64,000 nucleotides of DNA from Mycolicibacterium flavescens (GTDB lineage: Bacteria > Actinomycetota > Actinomycetes > Mycobacteriales > Mycobacteriaceae): positions 3,472,001-3,536,000 of the forward strand of contig LR134353.1 in NCBI GenBank assembly GCA_900637135.1. Reading direction: 5' to 3'. The notes under the pieces were generated by a model. It had not been told where the DNA came from. It did no database searches and saw only the letters and a list, made by a program, of their open reading frames with translations. How positions within the stretch are numbered: position 1 is the first letter of the stretch; every line of letters starts with the position of its first letter. The position numbers and the translations under genes were made by a program. Positions 1 to 11,400 of this stretch are shown here, one piece after another.

Positions 1-784
1 AGCACTTCTCGTGCAGATCCCGCATGTGCTTGGCGTACGTCGGGTATTTCGCGGCGCCGTCGGCGATACCCGGGAAGTTGGCAACGTTGATCAGCGTCGG
101 TACCAGCGCGGTGCCGTACTCGACCATCAGGTCGATGGTGTCGTCGGTCAGGCCCGTCCCGTGCTCGATGCAGTCGATCCCCGCCTTGATCAACCCCGGC
201 AGCGCGTCCTCGCTGAACACGTGCGCGGTGACGCGCGCGCCGTTGGCGTGCGCGGCGTCGATCGCGGCCTTGAGCACATCGTCGGACCACAACGGCGCCA
301 GGTCGCCGACCTCGCGGTCGATCCAGTCGCCGACGAGCTTGACCCACCCGTCGCCGAACCGCGCCTGTTCGGCCACCGCTTCGGGCAGCGCGGATTCGTC
401 GTCCAATTCGATGGCGAACCCGCGCTGATAGCGCTTGGGCCTGGCGAGGTGGCGGCCCGCGCGGATGATCTCCGGCAGATCGTCGTGGTCGGCGAGACTG
501 CGGGTGTCGATCGGCGAACCCGCGTCACGCAGCAGCAGCGCACCGACATCGCGTTCGACCTCGGCCTGTGCGATGCAGTCGTCGAGATTGTCCAGGGGGC
601 CGTGATCGCCGAGACCCACGTGACAGTGGGCGTCGACGAGCCCCGGCAGTATCCACCCGCCGTCGAACACCGTCTCCGCGCCGCTGACCGGTTCGCCGCT
701 GAGCACACCCCCGTCGATCCACCACTCCACGGGTTGCTCATCGGGCAGTCCGATGCCGCGGACATGAAGAACGGGGCGCTCCAC
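1..784 (-). CDS. Amidohydrolase family protein, 3' end outside window
   Basis: This is a metal-dependent amidohydrolase (TIM-barrel hydrolase superfamily) of unknown substrate. The reverse-strand translation from GTG at 784 shows a short N-terminal beta-sandwich part, then the metal-binding DAHCHVGL motif near residue 50. Later it carries GWVKLVGDW, whose Lys may bridge metals, and the His-containing segments TAHVF and CIEHGTGL. The start lies 1 bp after the ffh stop, so the two are probably cotranscribed. The position next to ffh matches M. tuberculosis Rv2915c. About 260 residues are visible, and the C-terminal part with the last metal ligand (Asp) lies beyond the window edge. The family assignment is firm; any substrate (peptidic, imidazolone-like) would be a guess. 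Confidence 0.85.
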   Translation of the reverse strand, partial: MERPVLHVRGIGLPDEQPVEWWIDGGVLSGEPVSGAETVFDGGWILPGLVDAHCHVGLGDHGPLDNLDDCIAQAEVERDVGALLLRDAGSPIDTRSLADHDDLPEIIRAGRHLARPKRYQRGFAIELDDESALPEAVAEQARFGDGWVKLVGDWIDREVGDLAPLWSDDVLKAAIDAAHANGARVTAHVFSEDALPGLIKAGIDCIEHGTGLTDDTIDLMVEYGTALVPTLINVANFPGIADGAAKYPTYAKHMRDLHEKC

Positions 785-785
785 G

Positions 786-2354
786 CTACTTCTGGCCCGG
801 GAACTTCAGCTTGGACAGATCGATGTCGGCCAGTCCGGGCGGGAGCTCGTCGAGACCCTTGGGCATATCGGATAGGTCCGGGAAGCCGGCGGGCATGCCC
901 GGCATCGCGGCGCCGAGGGGGTTGCGCACCTTGGGCGGAGTCGGGCCCCTGCCTGACTTCTTGTTCTTTCCGCTCTTCTTCTTGTTCTTCGTGTTCTTAC
1001 GAGAGTTCTTGCGGCCGAACGGCATTCCCATCTGGCCTGCCATCTGCGACATCATCTTGCGGGCCTCGAAGAACCGCTCGACGAGCTGGTTGACCTCGCC
1101 GACCGTCACACCCGACCCGTTGGCGATGCGCAGCCGGCGCGACCCGTTGATGATCTTCGGATCGGCACGCTCCTCGGGCGTCATACCGCGGATGATCGCT
1201 TGCAGCCGGTCGAGCTGTTTGTCGTCGACGGAGGCCAGCGCGTCCTTCATCTGACCCGCGCCGGGCAGCATGCCAAGCAGGTTGCCGATCGGGCCCATCT
1301 TGCGGATCGCCAGCATCTGCTCGAGGAAGTCCTCCAGCGTCAGTTCGCCACTGCCGATCTTGGCCGCGGCCTCTTCGGCCTTCTGGGCGTCGAAGACCTG
1401 CTCGGCCTGCTCGATCAGCGACAGCACATCGCCCATACCGAGGATGCGGCTGGCCATCCGGTCGGGGTGGAAGACGTCGAAGTCCTCGAGCTTCTCACCG
1501 CTGGAGGCGAACAGGATCGGCACGCCGGTGATCTCGCGGACCGAGAGCGCAGCACCGCCGCGTGCGTCACCGTCGAGCTTGGTCAACACCACGCCGGTGA
1601 AGCCGACGCCCTCGCGGAACGCCTCGGCGGTGGTCACCGCGTCCTGGCCGATCATCGCGTCCAGCACGAAGATCACTTCGTCCGGATCGACGGCCTGCCT
1701 GATCGCGGCGGCCTGGCTCATCAGCTGGTCGTCGATGCCGAGGCGGCCGGCGGTGTCGACGATGACCACGTCGAAGTGCTTGGCCTTGGCCTCGGCCAGG
1801 CCCGCGGCCGCGACCGCGACCGGATCACCCGGCGCCGCATCGGCCGCACCGTCCGCCGACACACCGGGATGGGGTGCGAACACCGCGACGTCGGCGCGCT
1901 GGCCGACGATCTGCAGCTGGTTCACCGCACCGGGGCGCTGGAGGTCGCATGCCACCAGCAGCGGTGTATGGCCCTGAACGCGAAGCCATCTCGCGAGCTT
2001 GCCGGCCAGGGTGGTCTTACCGGAACCCTGTAGGCCGGCCAGCATGATCACCGTCGGCGGCGTCTTGGCGAACGCCAGCGGGCGGGTCTCACCGCCGAGG
2101 ATGCCGATCAGTTCCTCGTTGACGATCTTGACGACCTGCTGGGCCGGGTTGAGCGCGCCGGACACCTCGGCGCCCCGGGCGCGCTCCTTGATGCGGTTGA
2201 CGAAGGCGCGCACGACGGGCAGCGACACGTCGGCTTCCAGCAACGCCAGCCGGATCTCGCGGGTGGTCGCGTCGATATCGGCGTCGGTCAGCCGCCCTTT
2301 GCCGCGCAGGCCCTGCAGGGCCTCGGTCAACCGGTCGGACAGGGATTCAAACAC
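786..2354 (-). CDS. ffh: Signal recognition particle protein Ffh
   Basis: Ffh is the GTPase of the signal recognition particle. It binds 4.5S RNA and signal sequences of nascent membrane proteins and docks on FtsY at the membrane. The 522-residue product has an N-terminal four-helix N domain, a G domain with P-loop GLQGSGKTT at 107-115, DTAGR and TKLDGDARGG, and a methionine-rich M domain (RKMGPIGNLLGMLPG, then MMSQMAGQMGMPFG). A Lys/Asn-rich linker follows the M domain (about 460-480), and then a Pro/Met-rich tail ending in KFPGQK; such tails are common in mycobacteria and lengthen the protein beyond the usual 450 residues. The M. tuberculosis gene Rv2917, which lies between ffh and glnD there, is missing here. 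Confidence 0.98.
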   Translation of the reverse strand: MFESLSDRLTEALQGLRGKGRLTDADIDATTREIRLALLEADVSLPVVRAFVNRIKERARGAEVSGALNPAQQVVKIVNEELIGILGGETRPLAFAKTPPTVIMLAGLQGSGKTTLAGKLARWLRVQGHTPLLVACDLQRPGAVNQLQIVGQRADVAVFAPHPGVSADGAADAAPGDPVAVAAAGLAEAKAKHFDVVIVDTAGRLGIDDQLMSQAAAIRQAVDPDEVIFVLDAMIGQDAVTTAEAFREGVGFTGVVLTKLDGDARGGAALSVREITGVPILFASSGEKLEDFDVFHPDRMASRILGMGDVLSLIEQAEQVFDAQKAEEAAAKIGSGELTLEDFLEQMLAIRKMGPIGNLLGMLPGAGQMKDALASVDDKQLDRLQAIIRGMTPEERADPKIINGSRRLRIANGSGVTVGEVNQLVERFFEARKMMSQMAGQMGMPFGRKNSRKNTKNKKKSGKNKKSGRGPTPPKVRNPLGAAMPGMPAGFPDLSDMPKGLDELPPGLADIDLSKLKFPGQK

Positions 2355-2423
2355 GACGTCCAGCCTAATGGGAGCCGCCAGCGGCGCGCCGGAGCAGGGC
2401 GTGCGCGGCGTAAACGGCAGTGA

Positions 2424-4922
2424 TCAGCTCGCTTCGGACACCGGTTTGCGGGCAGGCGGGGCAGGCAGCACCGCGTACAGGTCGCGTTCGATGTCGTCGC
2501 AGACGCCCTTGTCTGCGGTGATGCCGAAAAGGTCGACCACCGAGGAGCCCATCGTCGTCACCTTCGCCCACGCGATGTCGATGCCGTCGCGCTCGAACAC
2601 GGCGGTCAGCCGGGCCAGCAGACCCGCGCGGTCGGTGCTGCGGATCTGCACGACCAGCTCGCCCGACCGGGCACCCTCGGACCACAGGATGCGTGGCGGG
2701 GCGGTGACGTGATTGATGGGGACGGCGGCAGGGACCTCGCCGGCGCGCGACGTGCCGTGCCGCGCGGCCTCACGTTCGCGGCGATCCAGTGCCTCCTGCA
2801 CGTCGAGTTCACCGTCGAGCGCGAGGATGAACTGCTGGCGCAGCACCTCGGCCGCCGGGGGCGAGCCGAAATGCGGGGAGACGACGAACGTGTTGATCGC
2901 CGAGCCCTCGTGACCGTTCACCGAGGCCGAATGGACGCGCAACGAGTTCAGCGCGAGCACGCCCGCCGCCTTCGACAGCAGGCCGCGCCGGTCGGGAGCG
3001 ATGACCGTCACGTTGAAGATCTGCGGGCCGCCCCCCGGTGTCAGCTCCAGATGAACGCCCACCTGTCCAGCGAGCGAAAGATATCGCGGATCAATGGGAT
3101 CCGGTTGCGGTAGGGGTTCTCCGGCCATCACCATCCGGCAGCGGTGCACGAGATCGCCGAGGAGCGAGGCCTTCCAGTCGCCCCAGACGCCGGGTCCGGT
3201 CGCCAGCGAGTCGGCCTCGGCGAGGACGTGAAGCAACTCCAGCAGGACGGGATCGCCGTCGAGAGCGTCGACCACCGACGCAATCGTGTTGGGATCCTGG
3301 AGGTCGCGCCGTGTCGCGGTGTGCGGCAGCAGCAGGTGGTGGCGGACGACCTTCGACAGTATCTCGACATCCGACGGCCACATCCCCAGCCTGGTGCCGA
3401 TCTGGGTGGCCAGCTCCGCACCGATGACGCTGTGATCGCCGCCGCGTCCCTTGCCGATGTCATGGCACAGCGCACCGAGCATCAGAAGGTCCGGACGGGC
3501 CACTCGCGTGGTGAAAGCGCTTGCCCGCGCGACGGTTTCGACGAGATGTCGGTCGACTGTCCAGATGTGCACCACATCGCGCGGAGGAAGGTCACGCACC
3601 GCACCCCACTCGGGAAACAGGCGCCCCCACAGGCCGGTGCGGTCCAGCGCCTCGATCGTGTCGACCGCCGACGGCCCCGCGGCCAGCATGACGAGCAGGT
3701 CCTTGAGCGCCTGATGCGGCCAGGGTGTGCGGAGTTCGGGGGCCGCTGCGGCCAGCCGGGACAGCGTCGAGGCCGCCATCGGCAGCCCCGTCGTCGCCGA
3801 CGCTGCGGCCACCCGCAGGATCAGGCCGGGATCGCGTTCGGGACGGGCGTCGCGCGCGAGGATGACCTCGCCTGCGAACTCGATGACCCCCTCGTCGAGA
3901 GGGCGACGAGGGGGACGGCGCAATGCCGCGAATCCACGGCGGGGAAGCGCGTTACCTGCAGTGCGGATACCGGCGTCGACGTAGAAGCTGATGGTGCGCG
4001 CGGCATCGGACAGCATCCGGGCCAGATCGAAGCGGTCACCGATGTGCAGAGCCGCGCCGATCTCGTCGGCATGTTGGGCCAACAACAGGTCGCGGCCGCG
4101 GCCGGCCACCCTGTGCAGTTCGGTCCGTACGTTGAGCAACGCCAGATGAGCCTGCCCCAACGACCCGAGCGGCGACGCCAACGTGTGGTTGGGATACCCG
4201 TCGGCCAGTTGCGCGATCGCCAGCGCGTTGAGCAGCTGGACGTCACGCAGCCCACCACGACCGCATTTGAGGTCGGGCTCGGCGCGGTGCGCGATCTCTC
4301 CGCTGCGCTGCCAGCGCGCACGGGTGTGCTCGACGAGTTCGTCGAAGCGCGAAGCGATTCCGGTACGCCACTGCCGACGGGCTCCCCCGATCAGCAGCGC
4401 GGACAGGTCGGCGTCACCGGCGATATGACTCGCTTCCAGCATCGCCAGCCCCGCCGAGATGTCCTCACCGGCCACCTTCAACGCCTCGGGCACGGTCCGC
4501 ACACTGTGGTCGAGGCGAATGTTGGCGTCCCACAACGGATACCACAGCAGTTCGGCCACCTGGCCGACCACGTCGTCCGGCATGTTGTCGTGCAACAGCA
4601 TCAGATCCAGGTCGGAGTGCGGCACGAACTCACCCCGGCCCAGGCCACCGGTCGCGACGATGGCGAAGCCGCTGGTGGGCGTGATGCCGATCTCGGTGGC
4701 CTTGGTGGTCAGCCAGAACTCGTGCAGGTCTTGCAATGCATGTCGCAGGGCGGCCGAATCCAGTTGGCGCGCACCGTCTGTCAACAGCTGCTTGATCGCG
4801 GCGCACAGGTCCGTCGCGGGACGAGACGAGCCCGCCGCCGGCGCCACCCATTGAGGGGCACCGGCGGCGGTTCCCTGCTCCATGCGCTCCTCGGCAGCTG
4901 ATTCGGGGTTCATCTCACTCAT
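2424..4922 (-). CDS. glnD: PII protein nucleotidyltransferase GlnD
   Basis: GlnD covalently modifies and demodifies the PII protein in response to nitrogen status; in mycobacteria and corynebacteria the modification is adenylylation rather than uridylylation. The 832-residue protein has the nucleotidyltransferase motif GGLGRGEF at 92-99 with metal-binding D104 and D106 (SDLDL). A central HD hydrolase domain ([22 protein letters not shown]) and two C-terminal ACT domains that sense glutamine follow. The start at 4922 has a purine-rich site (GGGGAGAGGA) just upstream; a second in-frame ATG lies 9 bp downstream. It is the third gene of amt-glnB-glnD, 69 bp after glnB, and so is probably under the GlnR-type box upstream of amt. 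Confidence 0.96.
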   Translation of the reverse strand: MSEMNPESAAEERMEQGTAAGAPQWVAPAAGSSRPATDLCAAIKQLLTDGARQLDSAALRHALQDLHEFWLTTKATEIGITPTSGFAIVATGGLGRGEFVPHSDLDLMLLHDNMPDDVVGQVAELLWYPLWDANIRLDHSVRTVPEALKVAGEDISAGLAMLEASHIAGDADLSALLIGGARRQWRTGIASRFDELVEHTRARWQRSGEIAHRAEPDLKCGRGGLRDVQLLNALAIAQLADGYPNHTLASPLGSLGQAHLALLNVRTELHRVAGRGRDLLLAQHADEIGAALHIGDRFDLARMLSDAARTISFYVDAGIRTAGNALPRRGFAALRRPPRRPLDEGVIEFAGEVILARDARPERDPGLILRVAAASATTGLPMAASTLSRLAAAAPELRTPWPHQALKDLLVMLAAGPSAVDTIEALDRTGLWGRLFPEWGAVRDLPPRDVVHIWTVDRHLVETVARASAFTTRVARPDLLMLGALCHDIGKGRGGDHSVIGAELATQIGTRLGMWPSDVEILSKVVRHHLLLPHTATRRDLQDPNTIASVVDALDGDPVLLELLHVLAEADSLATGPGVWGDWKASLLGDLVHRCRMVMAGEPLPQPDPIDPRYLSLAGQVGVHLELTPGGGPQIFNVTVIAPDRRGLLSKAAGVLALNSLRVHSASVNGHEGSAINTFVVSPHFGSPPAAEVLRQQFILALDGELDVQEALDRREREAARHGTSRAGEVPAAVPINHVTAPPRILWSEGARSGELVVQIRSTDRAGLLARLTAVFERDGIDIAWAKVTTMGSSVVDLFGITADKGVCDDIERDLYAVLPAPPARKPVSEAS

Positions 4923-4991
4923 CTCGTCCTCTCCCCCTGTAACTCACGGTGTGTGATCGGACGGAGACGAACTCTCAGTTCTACAAGCGGC

Positions 4992-5330
<339 letters not shown>

Positions 5331-5363
5331 TTAGTGGATCCCTTCCGAGGAAATTGTTGCCGA

Positions 5364-6728
5364 TCAGACGAGCTCGTAAGCGGTTTCAGCATGTTCGGTC
5401 GCATCAATGCCGGTGTCCTCGTCCTCCGCGGTTACGCGCCAACCCAACGGCTTAACGATAAAGGCAATGATCGCGGTCATGATGCCGGTGAAGATAACCG
5501 CCACCAAGGCGATGACGACCTGCACGACGAGCTGCTGGAACCCACCGCCGTAGAACAGCCCGGTCTCCAGCGCCAGGAAGCCGATGCCCACCGTTCCCCA
5601 CAGGCCCGCTACCAGGTGCACGCCGACCACGTCGAGCGAATCGTCGTAGCCGAACTTGTACTTCAGTCCGACCGCCAGCGCCGACAGCGCGCCCGCGATG
5701 ACGCCCAGGATCAACGACCCGATCGGCGACAGCGAACCGCAGGCCGGTGTGATGGCCACGAGGCCGGCCACGACGCCCGAGGCGGCACCGACGCTGGTTG
5801 CGTGGCCGTCGCGGAGCCGCTCCACCAGCAGCCAGCCCAGCATCGCGGCGGCGGTCGCAGCAGTGGTGTTGACCCAGACCTGGCCGGCGAGCATGTCGGC
5901 CGCGCCCTCGGATCCGACGTTGAAGCCGAACCAGCCGAACCACAGGATGGCGGCGCCCAGCATCACGAACGGAATGTTGTGCGGCCGATAGGCGACCTTG
6001 CCGAAGCCGGTCCGCTTACCGAGCAGCAGCGCAAGCACCAGTGCGGCCATGCCGGCGTTGATGTGCACCACCGTGCCGCCGGCGAAGTCGATCGGGGATA
6101 CGTTCGCGGTGCCCTCCTCACTGACGCCGAAAAGCTTGGCCGCAATACCGTTCTCGGCTCCGGACAGCAAGCCGCCACCCCAAACCATGTGGGCCAGCGG
6201 GAAATACACCAACGTCACCCAGATCCCGCCGAACACCAGCCACGTGCCGAACTTCATGCGCTCGGCCACCGCACCGCTGATCAGGGCGACGGTGATGACC
6301 GCGAAGGTCAGCTGGAAGCCCGCCCAGACGATCGCCGGCACCGAACCGAATCCGCCGAGAACGTACAGCGATATTCCGTCCACTTCCTTGGTCTCCAGCA
6401 GCGGGCTCAGCCCGAACAGCGAGAACGGGTTGTCGAAGATGCCCGCGATGTCGCTGTTTCCGGTGTGCGCCGACGCGAACGACATCGAGTAGCCCCACAG
6501 CACGTAGATGACGCTCACGACGCCCATGGTCCCGAACGACATCATCATCATGTTCAGAACCGACTTCTGGCGTGACAGCCCACCGTAGAAGAACGCGAGA
6601 CCGGGCGTCATGAACAGAACCAGCGCCGCGGCGGTGAGCACCCATGCGGTGTCGCCGGAGCTCAACCCGTCGGGGCCGAATGGCGCGAACGCATCATCGG
6701 GTAGGGCAAGGGGTAAGGCTGAAACCAC
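5364..6728 (-). CDS. amt: Ammonium transporter Amt
   Basis: This integral membrane ammonium channel/transporter (AmtB/Mep/Rh family) has 454 residues and eleven predicted membrane segments. Visible family features are an N-terminal hydrophobic segment, the early FYGGLSRQKSVLN motif, WVLTAAALVLFMTPGLAFF, the FAGGTVVHINAGMAALV segment with the first pore His, and VGVHLVAGLWGTVG with the second pore His. The start is GTG at 6728, preceded by AGGAGG 10 bp upstream. It is the first gene of the amt-glnB-glnD operon. A four-element GlnR-type operator lies 67-104 bp upstream of the start, which fits induction under nitrogen limitation. Confidence 0.97.
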   Translation of the reverse strand: MVSALPLALPDDAFAPFGPDGLSSGDTAWVLTAAALVLFMTPGLAFFYGGLSRQKSVLNMMMMSFGTMGVVSVIYVLWGYSMSFASAHTGNSDIAGIFDNPFSLFGLSPLLETKEVDGISLYVLGGFGSVPAIVWAGFQLTFAVITVALISGAVAERMKFGTWLVFGGIWVTLVYFPLAHMVWGGGLLSGAENGIAAKLFGVSEEGTANVSPIDFAGGTVVHINAGMAALVLALLLGKRTGFGKVAYRPHNIPFVMLGAAILWFGWFGFNVGSEGAADMLAGQVWVNTTAATAAAMLGWLLVERLRDGHATSVGAASGVVAGLVAITPACGSLSPIGSLILGVIAGALSALAVGLKYKFGYDDSLDVVGVHLVAGLWGTVGIGFLALETGLFYGGGFQQLVVQVVIALVAVIFTGIMTAIIAFIVKPLGWRVTAEDEDTGIDATEHAETAYELV

Positions 6729-6794
6729 TTTGTGTGAACCTCCTTGGGAAGTGCGCCGATCGGATCGGCCTCCCGAAGAGACTCTTTTGTCCGC

Positions 6795-6832
6795 GTTTCA
6801 CCGGTGATTCTGTTCCGTTTCCACGAAGTGAA
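6795..6832 (-). promoter_or_regulatory. GlnR-type nitrogen operator upstream of amt
   Basis: Read on the minus strand this is TTCAC-N6-GAAAC-N6-GAATC-N6-GAAAC. The actinobacterial GlnR consensus is two copies of gTnAC-N6-GaAAC separated by 6 bp. Both GAAAC half-sites are exact, the first partner (TTCAC) is close and the second (GAATC) is weak. The 5-6-5-6-5-6-5 spacing is exactly the known architecture and the site is about 70-100 bp upstream of amt, so activation of amt-glnB-glnD by GlnR is likely. Confidence 0.75.
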
Positions 6833-6910
6833 CGGACACGCCAGAAGCGTTACGCTCGTGTTTCCACGCGGATTCCGCCGCGACGCACGGCCGCTGCCGG
6901 GCGCATCGGA

Positions 6911-8305
6911 CTATCCGAGAAGCGCGTCGACGAATGCGCCGGGCTCGAACGGAGCGAGATCGTCGGCGCCCTCCCCGAGTCCGACGAGCTTGACCGGAAC
7001 GCCCAATTCCTGCTGCACGCGAAAGACGATTCCGCCCTTGGCCGTGCCGTCGAGCTTCGTCAGCACCACCCCGGTGATGTCGACGACCTCGGCGAACACC
7101 CTGGCTTGCGGCAGACCGTTCTGGCCGATCGTGGCATCGAGCACCAGCAGGACTTCGTCGACCTCGGCGCGCTTGCTGACCACCCGCTTGACCTTGCCGA
7201 GTTCATCCATCAACCCGGTCTTGGTGTGCAGGCGCCCGGCGGTGTCGATAACGATGACGTCGGCGCCCTCCTTGATGCCCTCGTCGACGGCGTCGAAGGC
7301 CACCGAGGCGGGGTCGGCGCCCTCCGGGCCGCGTACCACCTGCGCCCCCACCCGCGACGCCCACGACTGCAACTGATCGGCCGCGGCGGCGCGGAAGGTG
7401 TCGGCCGCCCCGAGGACGACGCGGCGACCGTCGGCGACCAGGACGCGGGCCAGCTTGCCGACGGTGGTCGTCTTACCGGTTCCGTTCACCCCGACGACCA
7501 GCAGCACCGAGGGTTTGTCCGCGTGCGGCAGAGCCCTGATCGAGCGGTCGAGGTCGGGCTGCAGCGCTTCGATGAGGACCTCGCGCAGCACGGCGCGGGC
7601 GTCGGCCTCGTTCCGCACCCGGCTGCTGGCCATCCGGGCGCGCAGCGCGGCGACCACCGACTCCGTCACGACGGGCCCGAGGTCGGCGATCAGCAGCGTG
7701 TCTTCCACTTCCTCCCACGACTCGTCGTCCAGGTCGCCTCCGCCGAGCAGCCCCAACATGCTGCGTCCGAGAGTGTTCTGAGACTTGGCGAGCCTGCCCC
7801 GCAGCCGCTCGAGCCGCCCTTCTGTCGGTGCGATCTCGTCGAGGACCGGTGCGTCCTGCTCGACGACGGGTGCCGGCTCGGCAGGCGCGGGCGCCGGTTC
7901 AGGCGCGGGCGCCAGCTCGGCAGGCGCGGGTGCGGGCGTCGGTTCGTCAGGCGCGGGCGCGGGTTCGGCGGGTGCGGGGCGCTCCTGAACCGGCGGCTCG
8001 GGTAGCTGCACGTCGGCGATCGGGCGCTTCGGTGCGTCGCGCGGAATGGTGGCGTCGTCACCGACGGCGGGCAGGCCGGTGGTGTCGATGCGCTCGGGGG
8101 GCGCGGTCGGCGCGGATTGCGAGAACGTGATCCCTGCAGAGGCGGTATAGCCCCCGGAACGGTCGATCGGCGTGGCCGTCTCCGTCGACGACAGCCGGAT
8201 GCGCCGGCGTCGATACCGCACCAGCCCGACGACGAGCGCGGCGACCAATAAAACGGCAATAACCGCTATCGCGATCCACAACCACATCGAGCCAACATCA
8301 GTCAC
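6911..8305 (-). CDS. ftsY: Signal recognition particle receptor FtsY
   Basis: FtsY is the membrane-associated SRP receptor GTPase and the partner of Ffh. The 464-residue protein begins with a single membrane segment (about residues 8-28, WLWIAIAVIAVLLVAALVVG) followed by Arg-rich residues. A long acidic Pro/Ala/Glu linker (about 105-150) contains repeated PAPAEPAP-type units. The N and G domains follow, with P-loop GVNGTGKTTT, the closing-loop motif DTFRAAA, DTAGR and TKLDGTAKGG. The N-terminal membrane anchor and PA-rich linker are typical of actinobacterial FtsY. It lies downstream of smc on the same strand, about 110 bp away. Confidence 0.97.
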   Translation of the reverse strand: MTDVGSMWLWIAIAVIAVLLVAALVVGLVRYRRRRIRLSSTETATPIDRSGGYTASAGITFSQSAPTAPPERIDTTGLPAVGDDATIPRDAPKRPIADVQLPEPPVQERPAPAEPAPAPDEPTPAPAPAELAPAPEPAPAPAEPAPVVEQDAPVLDEIAPTEGRLERLRGRLAKSQNTLGRSMLGLLGGGDLDDESWEEVEDTLLIADLGPVVTESVVAALRARMASSRVRNEADARAVLREVLIEALQPDLDRSIRALPHADKPSVLLVVGVNGTGKTTTVGKLARVLVADGRRVVLGAADTFRAAAADQLQSWASRVGAQVVRGPEGADPASVAFDAVDEGIKEGADVIVIDTAGRLHTKTGLMDELGKVKRVVSKRAEVDEVLLVLDATIGQNGLPQARVFAEVVDITGVVLTKLDGTAKGGIVFRVQQELGVPVKLVGLGEGADDLAPFEPGAFVDALLG

Positions 8306-8415
8306 GGCGCCATTGTCTCAAGGTGAGCCGCGCCGACGCCCCCCGCGCCCCCTCATGCCTCGATCTGTGCACCGCTTGTTGCGCTCAGCGCGCCAGACGG
8401 TGCACAAACCGCGGC

Positions 8416-11400
8416 TCAGTTGGCCGCGCCGACCAGTTCCTGCCCGCGCATGCGCTGGCTGATGACCGCGGTGATGCCGTCGTCGCGCATGGTGACGCCG
8501 TACAGGGCGTCGGCGACCTCCATCGTGGGCTTCTGGTGGGTGATCACGATCAGCTGGGAGCGCTCGCGCAGCTGCTCGAACAAACCGATCAGCCGGCGCA
8601 AGTTCACGTCGTCGAGCGCCGCCTCGACCTCGTCCATCACATAGAACGGCGACGGCCTCGCGCGGAAGATCGCCACGAGCATCGCGACCGCGGTCAGCGA
8701 TTTCTCACCGCCGGACAGCAGCGACAAGCGCTTGATCTTCTTGCCGGGCGGCCGCGCCTCGACCTCGATGCCGGTGGTCAGCATGTCGTTGGGGTTCGTC
8801 AGCAGCAGCCTGCCTTCGCCGCCGGGGAAGAGCGTCGAAAACACCTGGGTGAACTCGCGTTCCACGTCGGCGTACGCCTCGGTGAACACCTGAAGGATGC
8901 GTGCGTCCACGTCCTCGATCACGTCGAGGAGGTCCTTGCGGGCACCTTTGACGTCCTCCAGTTGGGTGGACAGGAAGTTGTACCGCTCCTCGAGCGCAGC
9001 GAACTCCTCGAGCGCCAGCGGGTTGACCCGGCCCAGTTCGTTGAGCTCTCGCTCGGCCTTCTTGGCGCGCCGTTCCTGCGTCGCGCGGTCGAACGGCATC
9101 GGTGCAGGCGCGGTGACCTGCTCGCCACGCTCGCGCGCCTGCTCGAACTCGGCCATCTCCAATTCCGTTGGCGGCAACGGCACGTCCGGCCCGTATTCGG
9201 CGATCAGGTCGGCGGTTGCCATGCCGAACTGTTCGAGCACCTGCTCCTCGAGCTGCTCGATCCGCAGCGCGGCCTGCGCCTTGGCGACCTCGTCCTTGTG
9301 CAGCGCCTCGGTGAGGCCGTTGACTTTGGCGGTGAGCTCGTTGACCTCGTCGCGCGTCGCGGCCAGCGCGGCGGCGCGGTGCTGTCGTTCGGCGGCGACC
9401 TCGTCGCGGGCGCGTGAGGCCACCGCCACGACGGCGCTGAGCCGTTGCGCGACAACGCGACCCGATTCCGCGACCGCGGCCGCCACGGCCGCCGCATGTC
9501 GACGGGCTTCGCGAGCACGCATCGCGCGTAGCCTTGCCTCGCGTTCGGCCGCGGCGGCCCGGCGCAGCGAGTCAGCCTTTCCGCGAACGGCATTGGCGCG
9601 CTCTTCGGCGGTGCGCACCGTCAACCGGGCCTCCACCTCGGCGGTGCGGGCCGCCTCTGCCGCTGCCGTCGTCTCCTGCCGGTTGACGGGCTCGGCTTCG
9701 AACGTCGGCTCCTGCTGTGCGTTGTGCAGCCTCTGCTCGAGCTCGGTGAGTTCGTCGACGGTGCGGGACCGATTGGTTTCCAGTTCATTTCGCTGCTGGA
9801 TCAGCCGCTGCCATTCGTCGTCGGCCGACCGCGCGTCCTGACCGAGCCGACCCAACTGCTCGTAGATCGCCGAGATCGCCGCGTCGGATTCGTTGAGCGC
9901 GGCCAACGCCTGCTCGGCGGCATCCTGACGGCTGGCCTGTTCGGCGAGCGCACCGGACAGCGCCGCCGACAGCTCGTCGACCTGTTTTTCGGCCTCTGCG
10001 AGCTCGGCGCGGGCCTTGTCGACCTCCGATGCGATCTCGAGCGTGCTGGGTTTGCGATCGGATCCGCCGCTGACCCAGCCCGGGCCCACGAGATCGCCGT
10101 CGGTGGTGACCGCCCGCAGCGTCGGATGCGCCGCGACCGCGTCCAGGGCAGCGGCCAGGTCCGAGACCACCACGACGTCGGCGAGCATGGCCCGGACCGC
10201 GCCCTGCAGTCGCTGTGGCGCCTCGACCAGATCAACCGCGCGCACCGCGCCGTCGGGCAACGACTGTGCCTGCGGCACTTCACGGTTCGGCCAGTCGCTC
10301 AGCACGATCGCCGCCCGGCCGCCGTCGGACTCCTTGAGCGCCGCGACCGCTGCACGAGCGGCTCCCGGGCTCTCGGCGGCCACCGCGTCGGCCGCGGCAC
10401 CCAGCACGGTCGCGACGGCCACCTCGTAGCCGTTGCGCACCTTCAACAGGTTGGCGACCGAGCCGAGAAGCCCTGCCCCACCACGGTTCTTCTGTAGCCA
10501 GGCCGCCCCGTCCTTGCGATCGAGACCCACCGAGAGAGCCTCGATGCGCGCGCGTAGCGAGGCCACCTGACGTTCGGCGCCACGTTCGGCGGCCTGTAGT
10601 TCGGCGACGCGTTCGTCGGCGAGCCGCAGCGCGGCGACCGTGCGGTCGTGGTGATCGTCGAGACCGACCTCACCGGCGTCGAGTTCGCCGACGCGACTCT
10701 GCACGGTCTCGAACTCGGCCTGGGTCTGTTGCGCGCGGGTGGCGGCCTCGTCGATGGTGCCGGTGAGGCGGGCGACGGTCTCGTCGATCGACTCCACGCG
10801 AGTGCGCATGGTGTCGACCTGACCGGCCAGCCGCGCCAGACCCTCGCGACGGTCGGCCTCGGCGCGGGCGGCGGCCATGTGTGCGCGCTCGGCCTCGGCG
10901 GCGATGCGCTCGCGTTCGGTGAGTTCGGCGCGGGCCGCCTCGAGCTTGCCGCGCGACTCGGTCAGCTCGCTGAGCAGCCTGCGCTCCTGTTCGGCGACCT
11001 CGTCGGCCTGGGCTTCCAGGGCGTCGGGATCCGGACCCGTCGACGCCTCGGGCTCGGTGTCGAGATGCTGTGCGCGCTCGCTGGCGATGCGCACCGTCGC
11101 GCTGACGCGTTCGGCGAGCGCGGACAGCGCGAACCACCTCTGCTGCGCCGCGTCCGCGCGTTCGCTGAGGCTGCCGACCGCCGCCTCGTGCGCGGTCAGC
11201 TCGGCGGTCTTGGCCTCGAGCCGTGTGGCGATCTCGTCGTGTTCGCGCCGCAGCGTGGTCTCGGCCTGGTTGGTGTTGTCGAACTCGGCGCGGCGGGTGA
11301 CGAGGTCGTCGGCGGCCAGCCGCAGCCGCGCGTCGCGCAGATCGGCCTGGATGGTTTGTGCGCGCCGGGCCATCTCGGCTTGACGCCCGAGCGGTTTGAG

